Notes: a model not told the origin generated them from the sequence alone. Shown: positions 16,514-25,971, numbered from the stretch's first letter. The stretch: 64,000 nucleotides of DNA from an uncultured Lachnospiraceae bacterium (GCA_910585345.1 CAJUDS010000004.1:142809-206808), one strand, 5' to 3'. Translations and numbers: made by a program.

Positions 16514-19075
16514 TCAGCTCCCCAGAAACTTCTGCAAGGTGCGTATCAGTTCCCTCATGTCAAGCGGTTTGGCTACATGCGCGTTCATACCGCACTCCAG
16601 GCAGACCTTTACATCATCCGAGAAAGCGTCCGCAGTCATGGCAATGATCGGAATATCCTTATCCTGGCGCGTAAGCGCTCTGATCGCCCTCGTGGCATCA
16701 TAACCATCCATAACCGGCATCCGGATATCCATTAAAATTCCGTCATAAAAACCTACGGCGGACTGTTCAAACATTTCCACACACTCTTTTCCGTTTTCCG
16801 CATGCGCCAGCTCTATCCCGAATGCGCCGAGATTTTCTTCCACAATAATCCAGTTGATTTCAATGTCTTCCGCAATTAACAGACGCTTTCCGCTAAAATC
16901 AACGTTCTGGCTCTGCGTCTGCTCCGTCTTGGTTTTCGGTTTTTCCATATATTTTTCGAGGCAGGCATACAACGTTGACTTAAACAGTGGTTTCGCGATA
17001 AACCCTTCGATTTCCTCCATAGAAACCTTGTCTTCGATATCCCCCCAGTTATAAGACGAGATCAGAAAAACAGGGACCCTGTTCCCCACTCTTTCTCTGA
17101 TTTCCCGCACAGTCTGCAGCCCGCCCATATGCGGCATTTTCCAGTCAATCAGCGCAAACCTGTAATCCTCATTTTTCTTATGGCGTTCCTCGATCATCTG
17201 AATGGCAGCGCTGCCTTCAGTAGCCCATTCGGCGTGAACGCCCATCTCTTCCAGATTTGCGGCGGCGCTCGTACACAGCGCCTCATTGTCGTCCACCACC
17301 AGCACATTCCACGCCGGCAGTTTCATCTCTTCACTACTCTCTCCGATCTGCAGATCCAATGCCACGTCAAACCTGCTGCCTTTGCCTAACTCGCTTTCCA
17401 GCACAATGGTGCCATGCATCAGATTTACAATATTTTTGGTAATCGCCATGCCCAGACCGGTCCCCATAATATGCTGCACCTGCTCTGACTCTTCCCTTGT
17501 AAAGGTATCGAAAATCTTTTTCTGGAATTCCTCCGACATACCGATTCCCGTGTCTTCCACGATAAAATGCGTCCGCACATATGCTTCCCCTAACGGCGAC
17601 AGCTCCTGATAAATACGGACATCCACTCTGCCGCCTTCCGGCGTGAACTTCACCGCATTCGACAGAAGATTCAGCAGTATCTGGTTCAGTCTTACACTGT
17701 CACAGCATACATTTTCCGTCTTAATATCCCTGATGAAAATATCAAAATACAGATTTCTTTCTTTGATCTGCGGCTGCATGATATTTACAAGATCATCGGC
17801 CATTTCCCGAAGCGATGTCGGGCCTATATTCAGCGTCATCTTCCCGCTTTCGATTTTAGACATATCCAGGACATCGTTGATCAGCCCCAGCAGATGCTTG
17901 CTGGAGAGCATCACTTTTTTCAGACACCCTTCCACACGGTCCGCATCGCCGATATTGCGCAGCGCAATATCGGTCATGCCAATAATCGCATTCATCGGTG
18001 TGCGGATGTCATGGCTCATACTGGAGAGAAATTCACTTTTCGCCTTATTGGCCCGCACCGCTTCCTGGCTGACCACATGCAGCGCCTGCATCTGTTCCTG
18101 CAGCATTTTCGAATAACGGATAAAAATAACCAGAACTGTCAGCATAATGACACACACGCAGCCAATCGTCGCCTTGATCCGCATATGATCCAGCTGCGCA
18201 AGTGGATTATTCAAAACTTCATTGGGCATAGCCGCAATCAGATACCATTTACAATTGTCTGACAGCGGGGAACAATACAAATGTCTCTCCTCCCCGTCCA
18301 CAAAAACATGCGTACTGTAATTTTCATTGCGCTTCATAGCTTCCTGCAGCTCTTTTGCACATTTTTCCGTGCTCTTGCCTTCCAGACTGTCAAACCTCTC
18401 CCGGATCCTGTCAAAATAATTATCGCGGAAAGCATCGGAACTTCTGATCACAAAATTTCCGTCTTTGTCAATAATATGGGAATAAACATTTCCTTCTTCC
18501 ACATCCAAAAACAACGCCTGATCCAGATATTCCATCGGAATGCCCGTCACCAGCGCCATACTGCGCTGACCGTTTTCCATCGGATAGGCAGCCGGCGTAC
18601 CAAGCAGGAGAATACCCGCATCTTCGCTGTCAATTCCCCGCTCTATGACCATATTCTCTTCCCGCAGACACGTTTCAAAATAGTCCGGATCCGGCAGACT
18701 GACCGGCTGCCCATAAACCGTTTCAATATAGCCGTCTCCGCCATAGAGACCGAGATACGAAAATTTTCTGATTTCCGCACTGAACCGCAGCTCGTCGAGC
18801 ATCTCTTCTCCGTACACGGCCTCGTCCGGCGGCGTGCGGCTGACTACGCCTTCCGCCTGTTCCATACGGAGACTGATAATCGAATCAAATTTCTGGCGAA
18901 TCTGCACACTCACCTCGGACATATAAATCTCACTAACCTGCTTCACCGATTTCTCTGTGTTGTTTGACATAAAAATACTCAGTGAGATAAAAACAATCAC
19001 ACATACAATTGTTACACTGATAAAGCTGAACCACAAAAATCTAACTATCTTTTTATCCATTTTGATCATTTTCAT
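16514..19075 (-). CDS. Hybrid sensor histidine kinase with two receiver domains
   Basis: An 853-residue membrane kinase. TM1 (~11-36) and TM2 (~301-321) bracket a Cache-like extracellular sensor. Then come HisKA with the phospho-histidine in SSMSHDIRTPMNAIIG, an HATPase domain (LLNLLSNAVKFT, DTGIGMSEEF, MGTGLGMAIT), and two receivers: VLVVDDNEAL/ALIDWKMPHMGG and LLIAEDIEIN/ILMDIRMPVMDGYDA. Both keep the phospho-aspartate. There is no HPt domain in the protein, but a separate HPt gene lies in the same cluster, completing a phosphorelay. Confidence 0.93.
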   Translation of the reverse strand: MKMIKMDKKIVRFLWFSFISVTIVCVIVFISLSIFMSNNTEKSVKQVSEIYMSEVSVQIRQKFDSIISLRMEQAEGVVSRTPPDEAVYGEEMLDELRFSAEIRKFSYLGLYGGDGYIETVYGQPVSLPDPDYFETCLREENMVIERGIDSEDAGILLLGTPAAYPMENGQRSMALVTGIPMEYLDQALFLDVEEGNVYSHIIDKDGNFVIRSSDAFRDNYFDRIRERFDSLEGKSTEKCAKELQEAMKRNENYSTHVFVDGEERHLYCSPLSDNCKWYLIAAMPNEVLNNPLAQLDHMRIKATIGCVCVIMLTVLVIFIRYSKMLQEQMQALHVVSQEAVRANKAKSEFLSSMSHDIRTPMNAIIGMTDIALRNIGDADRVEGCLKKVMLSSKHLLGLINDVLDMSKIESGKMTLNIGPTSLREMADDLVNIMQPQIKERNLYFDIFIRDIKTENVCCDSVRLNQILLNLLSNAVKFTPEGGRVDVRIYQELSPLGEAYVRTHFIVEDTGIGMSEEFQKKIFDTFTREESEQVQHIMGTGLGMAITKNIVNLMHGTIVLESELGKGSRFDVALDLQIGESSEEMKLPAWNVLVVDDNEALCTSAAANLEEMGVHAEWATEGSAAIQMIEERHKKNEDYRFALIDWKMPHMGGLQTVREIRERVGNRVPVFLISSYNWGDIEDKVSMEEIEGFIAKPLFKSTLYACLEKYMEKPKTKTEQTQSQNVDFSGKRLLIAEDIEINWIIVEENLGAFGIELAHAENGKECVEMFEQSAVGFYDGILMDIRMPVMDGYDATRAIRALTRQDKDIPIIAMTADAFSDDVKVCLECGMNAHVAKPLDMRELIRTLQKFLGS

Positions 19076-19101
19076 TCCTGCCTGCTGTTTCTATTCGTAT
19101 T

Positions 19102-20151
19102 CTATCCTGTCGTTTCATATATTGTATGATAATAGCCGCAAATCTCCGGCCCGCATTCCGGTAAAATCCCGAAGACTTCCCGGCTTACATCGCCTTCATC
19201 TCTGCCAAGCTTTGCCAAAACGCTTTCCATTTCCTGCTGCGAATGTTCTCTATATCCTGAAAACGCACTGTCAAACCGGCCCGCCAGTCTGCACAGCTGC
19301 GTATAAAACAAATTACGTTCACCTTTGATTTTATGCGGAAATCCTGTGCCGTCATACCTCTCGTGATGATGCATGCAGATATCCCTGCAGATATCCACAA
19401 AATATCTGCAGGACTCCGCATGGTTCATTCCGACCAGCTCTGCTCCCAGAATCGTATGATTCTTATAGCCGTCCCGGATCGCGCTCTGCATGTTCTGTGC
19501 GTTCACCACAATCACATTTTTGGGCGGGACGATCATATTGCCTATGTCATAAAAAAAACCCGCTTTGCTGATAATCTGTATATGCTCCCTGTCCAGCCCC
19601 TGGTTTCCGGCAGCCGCCGCATAATTCGACAGCATAATCTTCATCAAATCGGCAACACGCGTATAGTGTCCATAGTCCTGCCCAAAATTGATAAGATATC
19701 TTTTATAAACGGTTTCCAGTTCCGATATATACCGGTATGTTTCACGGATATCAACGTTTGTCAGCTTATGCTCCGAAAAAATCCCAAGCTGCTGTCTGAT
19801 CTTATTAATAATGTCCTCTTTTTCTATCGGTTTTTTAATAAATTCGGCAACGCCGTACTGCAGCGCCTTTTCCACATTGTCCCTTGTGGCTTCTGATGTC
19901 ATCAGAAAAACCGGCAGATCATTGATCTGCGCTTCTTTCATAAACTGTATGACGCCAAATCCGTCCATTCCCGGCATTGATATATCCAGCAGAATCAAAT
20001 CCGGTTTATCACTGTTTTCCCGAAGAAAGTCCACCGCCGTGTAACCGCCGCATTTTTCAATCACCTCAAACTCGCCGCAAAGCATAGCGTTCAGCATCAT
20101 TCGGTCCGCATCAGAATCGTCAATAATCAACACTGTCTTATCTTTGTGCAT
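19102..20151 (-). CDS. Response regulator with degenerate HD-GYP domain
   Basis: A 349-residue protein: receiver domain (VLIIDDSDAD, phospho-Asp56 in LILLDISMPGMDG, Lys107 region KKPIEKED), then a region with the layout of HD-GYP c-di-GMP phosphodiesterases. Landmarks survive (GHYTRVADLM, NHTILGAELV, HHHERYDGTGFP) but the metal-binding HD is YDIGN (201-205) instead of HDIGK, and GYP is GFP. Loss of the His and Lys predicts no catalysis, so it may act by binding a ligand or partner. ATG follows TTTTGGAGGTTTTA. It sits between the HPt and kinase genes. Confidence 0.88.
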   Translation of the reverse strand: MHKDKTVLIIDDSDADRMMLNAMLCGEFEVIEKCGGYTAVDFLRENSDKPDLILLDISMPGMDGFGVIQFMKEAQINDLPVFLMTSEATRDNVEKALQYGVAEFIKKPIEKEDIINKIRQQLGIFSEHKLTNVDIRETYRYISELETVYKRYLINFGQDYGHYTRVADLMKIMLSNYAAAAGNQGLDREHIQIISKAGFFYDIGNMIVPPKNVIVVNAQNMQSAIRDGYKNHTILGAELVGMNHAESCRYFVDICRDICMHHHERYDGTGFPHKIKGERNLFYTQLCRLAGRFDSAFSGYREHSQQEMESVLAKLGRDEGDVSREVFGILPECGPEICGYYHTIYETTG

Positions 20152-20175
20152 TAAAACCTCCAAAACCGTAACCCG

Positions 20176-20529
20176 CTACTGCATACACTTCTCAATGCAC
20201 GCTATGATTTTATTCTGCACCGGTAGAATATCCTCAAAAACTGCTTTGGCCCGCTTTGGTTTATTTTCCCGCAAAAGTGTCAGTATCTCCATATATGCTA
20301 TGTAAAGCGGCGTTACAGACAGGTTCCCGGTAGAACCTTTCACCGCATGTATCTTTTCTATAAGGACAGAAATATCATCTTCGTCAAACGCCGACTCCGC
20401 AGGCAGATTTTTCAACATTTCGCACAGTTTGACAAGCATTCTCCGGTACAAACCGGCGTTTCCCATCACTCTGTCAATTCCGTCGTCCACATCGACGCCA
20501 ATCTCTCGCAATTCCTCAAACAAGTCCAT
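20176..20529 (-). CDS. Stand-alone HPt phosphotransfer protein
   Basis: A 117-residue all-helical protein with the HPt motif IHAVKGSTGNLSV (His61, Lys64). Such proteins pass phosphate between the receivers of a hybrid kinase and a final response regulator. It is the first gene of the five-gene cluster, 24 bases before the response regulator. Start follows AGGAAGGAGAAAGTTTGA. Confidence 0.9.
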   Translation of the reverse strand: MDLFEELREIGVDVDDGIDRVMGNAGLYRRMLVKLCEMLKNLPAESAFDEDDISVLIEKIHAVKGSTGNLSVTPLYIAYMEILTLLRENKPKRAKAVFEDILPVQNKIIACIEKCMQ

Positions 20530-20592
20530 TCAAACTTTCTCCTTCCTGATCCCGGACCGGCCTCTCCATTCCGGCACGGCATATTATAAAAT

Positions 20593-20601
20593 ATTATACC
20601 A
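20593..20601 (-). promoter_or_regulatory. Extended -10 promoter for the HPt-stator cluster
   Basis: Minus strand TGG-TATAAT, an extended -10 element, about 65 bases upstream of the HPt start. No good -35 is visible. Confidence 0.5.
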
Positions 20602-20623
20602 TAGAATATATCTGTTTTCTATC

Positions 20624-20672
20624 TAAAAAAGAAAAATGCCGTCAACCATATTATACCAGGTTGCAGCATTTT
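20624..20672 (-). terminator. Terminator after tRNA-Glu
   Basis: Minus-strand stem AAAATGC...GCATTTT (20633-20672) with an inner CAACC/GGTTG pairing, followed by TCTTTTTT. Confidence 0.8.
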
Positions 20673-20703
20673 ACTCGGGTTGGGCTATTCCTTTTTGAAT
20701 AGA

Positions 20704-20775
20704 CAGCGTGTAGGGGAATCGAACCCCTGATTCCGCCGTGAGAGGGCGGCGTCTTAACCTCTTGACCAACACGCC
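20704..20775 (-). tRNA. tRNA-Glu, anticodon CTC
   Basis: The minus strand folds as a cloverleaf of 72 bases without an encoded CCA. Acceptor GGCGTGT pairs with ACACGCT (one G-U). The anticodon stem CCGCC/GGCGG holds the loop CTCTCAC, giving anticodon CTC, which reads GAG. The T arm is AGGGGTTCGATTCCCCT. A TATAAT box (20798-20803) lies upstream and a terminator follows. Confidence 0.93.
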
Positions 20776-20855
20776 ATTGATAGCACTTGTTTATTCTATT
20801 ATATATCTCATAAAAAAGCAAGTACTTTTTTAAATTTGTCATTTCATTTTACAAT

Positions 20856-23288
20856 TTATTCTATTTTACGCAGTTTCGCGAAGGCTGCATACATCACCTT
20901 TGTACCGGCCTTATCAAAATCCACCGTCACCTGGTAATCCCTGGCGCCCTCTTCGATCTTCAAAACGGTGCCTTCCCCATATTTGATGTGTCTCACCCGG
21001 TCAGATACCGCATAGTCCGGTCTGCTGCCCGCAGGCGCGCCTTTCGACAGACTTCCCAGCCCGCCCGCGTCTCTGGTAAAAAACGGCCGGTTTTCTTTTT
21101 CGGTTCTGCGGGGCGCTACAATCGCTTTGGGACGTACACGGGGATCTTTTGCCGGTCTCGTCACCCCGATCCCCTCCCCCAGGCCGTCGGCTGCATACAT
21201 CCTGCCAAATGCGCTGCCAGCATCTTCGCCTGTGCTGCCGGCAGCGCCATACTCCCGGGAAATACCGCCAAAATTTCCGCCAAATGGTTTTTCCCGAAAC
21301 CTGCTTCTGCCGACAGCATTGTCCGGCTGTTCTTCCCAGTCCCGTCTTTTGAAAACGGGAAGCCTGTGATCCAGCAGCTCCTGCGGTATCTCCTGCAGGA
21401 AACGGCTGACCATATTATACTGGGTCTCTCCCCGGATCATACGTGATCTGGCGCACGTCAGCGTCAAATCGTCCTTTGCTCTCGTAATGCCTACATAGGC
21501 GAGCCGTCTCTCTTCTTCCAGTTCGGCGGGATCATCACCGGTGATCGCCATATAACCCGGAAAAAGTCCGTCCTCCATTCCCGCAATATACACATGGGAA
21601 AATTCCAGCCCCTTCGCGCTGTGCATCGTCATCAGCAGTACCCTGTTATCGTCCTCCGACACGCCGTCGATATCCGCCACCAGAGCCACTTCCTCCAGAA
21701 AACCGCTTAACGTCGGCTCGTCCTGACTTTCCTCATAGGCAATTACCTTATTCATCAGCTCCCCGATGTTCTCAATTCTGCTTTCCGCATCCTCCTCATC
21801 AGACTCCTCCAATGCTTTCACATACCCGGTGGCATCAATGATATCCTGCAGCAGTTTCCGCAGCCCATAATATTCCAGCTTGCCGCGGAATCCCTGAATC
21901 AGCGTGACAAAAGGCTGCAGCCTGGCCGCGCTTTTGCCAATGCTCATAATCTGGTCCGCCTCCCGCAGCGCGTCATAAAAGCTGATCTGGCGGCCGTCTG
22001 CATACTCCTGTACTCTGGCAATCGTCGTCGCGCCGATTCCCCGTTTGGGGATATTGATAATCCTTTTGACTGCCACATCATCCTGCCCATTGTCAATCGT
22101 TTTCAGATAGGCCAGCAAGTCTTTGATTTCCCTCCTGGCATAAAAATTGACACCGCCCACTACATTATACGGTATCCCGGAAACCACAAAGCGCTCCTCC
22201 AAAAGGCGGGCCTGGGCGTTCGTCCTGAAAAGCACCGCGCACTGTCCGTAATCCGTTTCCGCCTGCCCCTTCTTTCTGCGGATGTCGTCTGCAATATACT
22301 GCGCCTCGTCATAAGCCGTATCAAACTGCCGGAAATGAATAGCGTTTCCGGCTCCCCGGTCTGTCCAGAGCGCTTTTTCCTTTCTGCCAATGTTATGGCG
22401 GATTACCTGATTGGCCGCATCCAGCACATTCTGTGTGGAACGGTAATTCTGTTCCAGCTTAATCACCCTGGCCTCCGGATAAACCTTTTCAAAATCAAGA
22501 ATATTCCTGATGTTGGCGCCCCTGAATTTATAAATAGACTGGTCGTCGTCTCCCACCACACACAGATTCCTGCGCTTTGCGGAAAGCAGACGAATTAATT
22601 CAAACTGTACCGTATTGGTATCCTGATATTCATCCACCATACTATATAGAAATCTGTCCTGATACGATTCCAGCACGTCCGGACATGCCTTGAACAGTTC
22701 TACCGTCTTCACCAGCAGATCGTCAAAATCCAGTGCATTGCTCTTTTGCAGCGTCCTCTGGTATTCCGTATAGATACCGGAAATTTTCTGCGCCATAAAG
22801 TCCCCCTCGGCATCCCTTGCAAACTGCGCCGGGGAAATACACTCGTTTTTTGCGGAAGAAATAGCTGCCAGCGCCGTTCGTTCCCGCAGCATCTTCGTAT
22901 CAACCTGCAGACGCCTGCAGATATCCTTCATCACTGTTTTCTGGTCATCGGTATCATATATCGTAAAGTGACTGTCATAGCCGATTCTGTCTATGTACCG
23001 CCGCAGTATCCTGACGCAGCTTGCATGAAAGGTGGATACCCATATACTTTCCGAACCATATCCAACAATCTGGTCCACCCTCTCCCGCATTTCACCCGCC
23101 GCTTTATTCGTAAAAGTGATCGCCATAATATTCCATGGATTCACACCGCATCTGTCTATCAGATAAGCAATCCGGTGAGTCAGAACTCTTGTCTTTCCCG
23201 AACCCGCCCCGGCAAGGACCAGTACCGGGCCCTCCGTCTGAAACACCGCTTCTTTCTGCCGCTCATTCAATGTATCGTAAATACTCAT
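20856..23288 (-). CDS. pcrA: ATP-dependent DNA helicase PcrA (UvrD/Rep family)
   Basis: An 810-residue superfamily 1 3'-5' helicase for repair and for displacing RecA or replication blocks. Motifs: LAGAGSGKTRVL (Walker A, 26-33), VDEYQDTN (Walker B), VGDDDQSIYKFRGA, NYRSTQNVL, LMTMHSAKGLEF and YVGITRAKDDLTL. The C-terminal region (from ~650) is variable, with a Tudor-like end (VLKIEEGARDYQVTVDFDKAGTK). Length is slightly above B. subtilis PcrA. It has its own promoter (23366-23395), facing a plus-strand lipoprotein gene. Confidence 0.96.
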   Translation of the reverse strand: MSIYDTLNERQKEAVFQTEGPVLVLAGAGSGKTRVLTHRIAYLIDRCGVNPWNIMAITFTNKAAGEMRERVDQIVGYGSESIWVSTFHASCVRILRRYIDRIGYDSHFTIYDTDDQKTVMKDICRRLQVDTKMLRERTALAAISSAKNECISPAQFARDAEGDFMAQKISGIYTEYQRTLQKSNALDFDDLLVKTVELFKACPDVLESYQDRFLYSMVDEYQDTNTVQFELIRLLSAKRRNLCVVGDDDQSIYKFRGANIRNILDFEKVYPEARVIKLEQNYRSTQNVLDAANQVIRHNIGRKEKALWTDRGAGNAIHFRQFDTAYDEAQYIADDIRRKKGQAETDYGQCAVLFRTNAQARLLEERFVVSGIPYNVVGGVNFYARREIKDLLAYLKTIDNGQDDVAVKRIINIPKRGIGATTIARVQEYADGRQISFYDALREADQIMSIGKSAARLQPFVTLIQGFRGKLEYYGLRKLLQDIIDATGYVKALEESDEEDAESRIENIGELMNKVIAYEESQDEPTLSGFLEEVALVADIDGVSEDDNRVLLMTMHSAKGLEFSHVYIAGMEDGLFPGYMAITGDDPAELEEERRLAYVGITRAKDDLTLTCARSRMIRGETQYNMVSRFLQEIPQELLDHRLPVFKRRDWEEQPDNAVGRSRFREKPFGGNFGGISREYGAAGSTGEDAGSAFGRMYAADGLGEGIGVTRPAKDPRVRPKAIVAPRRTEKENRPFFTRDAGGLGSLSKGAPAGSRPDYAVSDRVRHIKYGEGTVLKIEEGARDYQVTVDFDKAGTKVMYAAFAKLRKIE

Positions 23289-23365
23289 AGACTGCCTTCC
23301 ATTCTCCTTTCAGACCGCCCCGGCAACGATACGCCTTACCCCGGCGCGGTATGTTATCGCTGGAT

Positions 23366-23395
23366 ATTATAACACATCCCCCGCACCTTTTACAA
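23366..23395 (-). promoter_or_regulatory. Promoter for pcrA
   Basis: Minus strand TTGTAA (23390-23395), 18-base spacer, TATAAT (23366-23371). A plus-strand TATAAT (23405-23410) for the next gene lies only 10 bases away, so the two divergent promoters nearly touch. Confidence 0.65.
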
Positions 23396-23444
23396 ATTTT
23401 CCAATATAATACACTATCAATTTTTATTTTGGAGGATTTCATTT

Positions 23445-24458
23445 ATGAAACAAAAATGCATCAGTTTCCTGCTCCTGTTCACTTTGCTGCTGACCGCGGT
23501 GACAGGCTGCGGCAGTACCGCTGCCAAAGACAGCCCGGATGTCCCGAAAGAAAAAGTAGTCCTAAACGAAGTCGCACATTCGATTTTCTATGCCCCGATG
23601 TATGTTGCCATCGAAGAAGGGTATTTTCAGGAAGAAGGGCTGGAAGTGGAGCTTGTAACGGGATTCGGCGCTGATAAGACGATGACCGCCGTCCTCTCCG
23701 GTGAAGCGGATATCGGATTTATGGGTTCCGAGGCTTCTATCTACACATACCTGGGTGGAACAGACGATCCTGTCGTCAATTTCGCCCAGCTGACACAGCG
23801 GGCAGGCAATTTCCTGGTATCCCGCGAACCAATCGACAATTTCTCATGGGATATGCTCAAGGGCGCCCAAGTACTCGGCGGCCGCGCAGGCGGTATGCCG
23901 GAAATGGTATTTGAATATATTCTGAAAAAACATAACATTGATCCCAAAACCGATACAACAATCGACCAAAGCATTGATTTTGGTTCCACTGCCGCCGCCT
24001 TTTCTGGTGGGCAGGGAGATTTCACCGTAGAATTTGAACCCCACGCGACTTCTCTGGAAGCAAAAGGCGATGGTTATGTCGTAGCTTCCCTTGGCACCGA
24101 TTCCGGATATGTCCCCTACACCGCCTTCAGTGCAAAGAAAAGCTATATCAGTGAAAACCCTGAAACAATCCAGGCATTTACCAATGCACTGCAAAAAGGT
24201 ATGGACTATGTAAACAGCCACAGTCCGGAAGAGATCGCTAAAATTATCCAGCCACAGTTTGCGGAAACCGACTTGGAAACGATAACAACCATCGTCACCC
24301 GTTATGCGGAACAGGACACTTGGGCAGAAAATCTGGTATTCCAGAAAGATTCTTTTGAACTGTTACAGAACATCCTGGAGGAAGCGGATGAACTTGAAAA
24401 ACGCGTACCTTATGAAGATCTTGTCACAACCGAATTTGCGGAAAAAGCCACAAAATAA
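23445..24458 (+). CDS. SsuA/THI5-like substrate-binding lipoprotein, orphan
   Basis: A 337-residue secreted lipoprotein: signal peptide with lipobox LTAVTGC, then an NMT1/SsuA-type binding fold (HSIFYAPMYVAIEEGYFQEEGLEVELVTGFGADK, AVLSGEADIGFMG). Related proteins bind sulfonates, nitrate or thiamine precursors for ABC importers. No permease or ATPase is adjacent, so the transporter must be elsewhere or the protein serves another role. The substrate cannot be told. Start follows TTGGAGGATTTCATTT. Confidence 0.88.
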   Translation: MKQKCISFLLLFTLLLTAVTGCGSTAAKDSPDVPKEKVVLNEVAHSIFYAPMYVAIEEGYFQEEGLEVELVTGFGADKTMTAVLSGEADIGFMGSEASIYTYLGGTDDPVVNFAQLTQRAGNFLVSREPIDNFSWDMLKGAQVLGGRAGGMPEMVFEYILKKHNIDPKTDTTIDQSIDFGSTAAAFSGGQGDFTVEFEPHATSLEAKGDGYVVASLGTDSGYVPYTAFSAKKSYISENPETIQAFTNALQKGMDYVNSHSPEEIAKIIQPQFAETDLETITTIVTRYAEQDTWAENLVFQKDSFELLQNILEEADELEKRVPYEDLVTTEFAEKATK

Positions 24459-24485
24459 TCTCCCGCCGTCTATCGCAATGCAACC

Positions 24486-24521
24486 AAAAAGGACTGTGCC
24501 GTTTAGGCACAGTCCTTTTTT
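24486..24521. terminator. Bidirectional terminator
   Basis: A perfect 15-bp stem (AAAAAGGACTGTGCC / complement) with a 5-base loop and T runs on both strands, between convergent genes. Confidence 0.9.
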
Positions 24522-24547
24522 GGGCCGATCAATTTTTATCGCCGCCT

Positions 24548-25891
24548 TTAAAAAGTCACAGGTCCGCATTCCGTATTGATGACACAGCTGCAATTTCCCT
24601 GGCTCGTGCCGCATACCTGCGCCGATGCCGGCGTAGCCTGAGGCTCTCTCGCAAGCTGGGTATTGTCACACCTTCTGTCGCGCAGCTCACAAAGCGGATT
24701 CGGCGCAACTTCATAACGGTAGTCGCATCCTTTTCTCATAATCCGCTGGCAGATAACGTTATGGCTGGCCACACTGTCTACATCCCCGTTGACAATATTC
24801 TGGTACCAGTAAAATTTGTCGTCCGGCGGAAGCTGCAGCAGCGGTACAACACACTCCTTTTTCTGTGTATTTCCTGTCGTGGTTTTGATAATCTCACGGA
24901 CATACTCGATATTGGGACGCAGTACAAGTATCTGCGGGAAATCTCCGCATGGAATCACCTGCATCCAATCCTTGTGTTCGTATTCCCAGAGCAGATCTTT
25001 TGCCTTGTGCAGATGGGCAATTTCCTGTGTCAGACACTGTTCCCAGATACGGCGTATCTCCGGATCCACTTCCGTCTCCATGCACGAATAATAGAGATAG
25101 CATTCCGTGTATTCGTGCATCAGCAGATCTTCCAGCCAGGTTGCGTTCGTATCTTTCAGACTTTCATACTGCGTCACATGCTCCTCTTCGATCATGCCGA
25201 TCTCCTGATACAGTCTCCTTCCCAGATCCGATCTGTCATATAGAGAAGCTACATTCATATAGTAATTCATGGTCTGCTGCTCTGCTGCGGTTATGATTCC
25301 CACATTCAGCTTCGTCAAAACTGTGGCCTCATTGTTATCTATATGACGGAAAATGCTGTCTTTCGGATATCTGTGCTCCGATATGGTGGGACGGGCCGGT
25401 GTGATTTCCGTATATCCACCTACCAGTTTTTCCGGACAGATCCCATATTCATAGTCAAGCAGATTGGAATAGCGGTACAGATGATCGAAATCTTCCAACA
25501 GCGCAAAATTTAATGCGTTTTTCACGTTGCAGTCGCTTTCCTGCTTAGCCAGCACACTCGTCAGATCCACGGCCAATTGTTCATAGGTGATCGTATGCTC
25601 TAATATCGTTTCGTTTTTCGGTTTCAGGCAGCTGATCCGCTTTTGCTGCTGCTGTTCACTCCTGCGCACAAGCGCAAGCTCACGTCTGAGATCATTGTCA
25701 TTGCAATGCCTGGAAAAGTTTCTGGAAAACCATTGTGCTTCAAATTCCGTACCGTTCATCAGTACGATACGGCATTTTGTATAAGGATTTGTCGTTTCTT
25801 TGTTGTAAGGACACGGATACATCATGTTCCAGTCCATAAACCATTTTTCCACCGGAATCGGCTTTTCGTCAAATGGGTTAAATGTCCGCAT
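24548..25891 (-). CDS. Large ferritin-like-domain protein with Cys-rich tail
   Basis: A 447-residue soluble protein of unknown function. The middle contains ferritin-like helices with possible di-metal ligands: LLEDFDHLYRYSNLLDYEYG, IGMIEEEHVTQYES, LLMHEYTECYLYYS and QEIAHLHKAKDLL, two of them ExxH motifs. The N-terminal part carries PYNKETTNPYTKCRIVLMNG. The last ~50 residues are rich in cysteine (CELRDRRC, CGTSQGNCSCVINTEC). ATG follows TTTGGAGGTTTT; a nine-codon upstream extension contains that site. It could be an oxygen- or metal-handling protein or a spore-associated protein; neither is proven. Confidence 0.72.
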   Translation of the reverse strand: MRTFNPFDEKPIPVEKWFMDWNMMYPCPYNKETTNPYTKCRIVLMNGTEFEAQWFSRNFSRHCNDNDLRRELALVRRSEQQQQKRISCLKPKNETILEHTITYEQLAVDLTSVLAKQESDCNVKNALNFALLEDFDHLYRYSNLLDYEYGICPEKLVGGYTEITPARPTISEHRYPKDSIFRHIDNNEATVLTKLNVGIITAAEQQTMNYYMNVASLYDRSDLGRRLYQEIGMIEEEHVTQYESLKDTNATWLEDLLMHEYTECYLYYSCMETEVDPEIRRIWEQCLTQEIAHLHKAKDLLWEYEHKDWMQVIPCGDFPQILVLRPNIEYVREIIKTTTGNTQKKECVVPLLQLPPDDKFYWYQNIVNGDVDSVASHNVICQRIMRKGCDYRYEVAPNPLCELRDRRCDNTQLAREPQATPASAQVCGTSQGNCSCVINTECGPVTF

Positions 25892-25971
25892 AAAACCTCC
25901 AAATATATTTTCTGTCATTTTAGTTTATGCAGATTTTTTGATACATTGACTGCCAAATACTTCCTTTTTTC

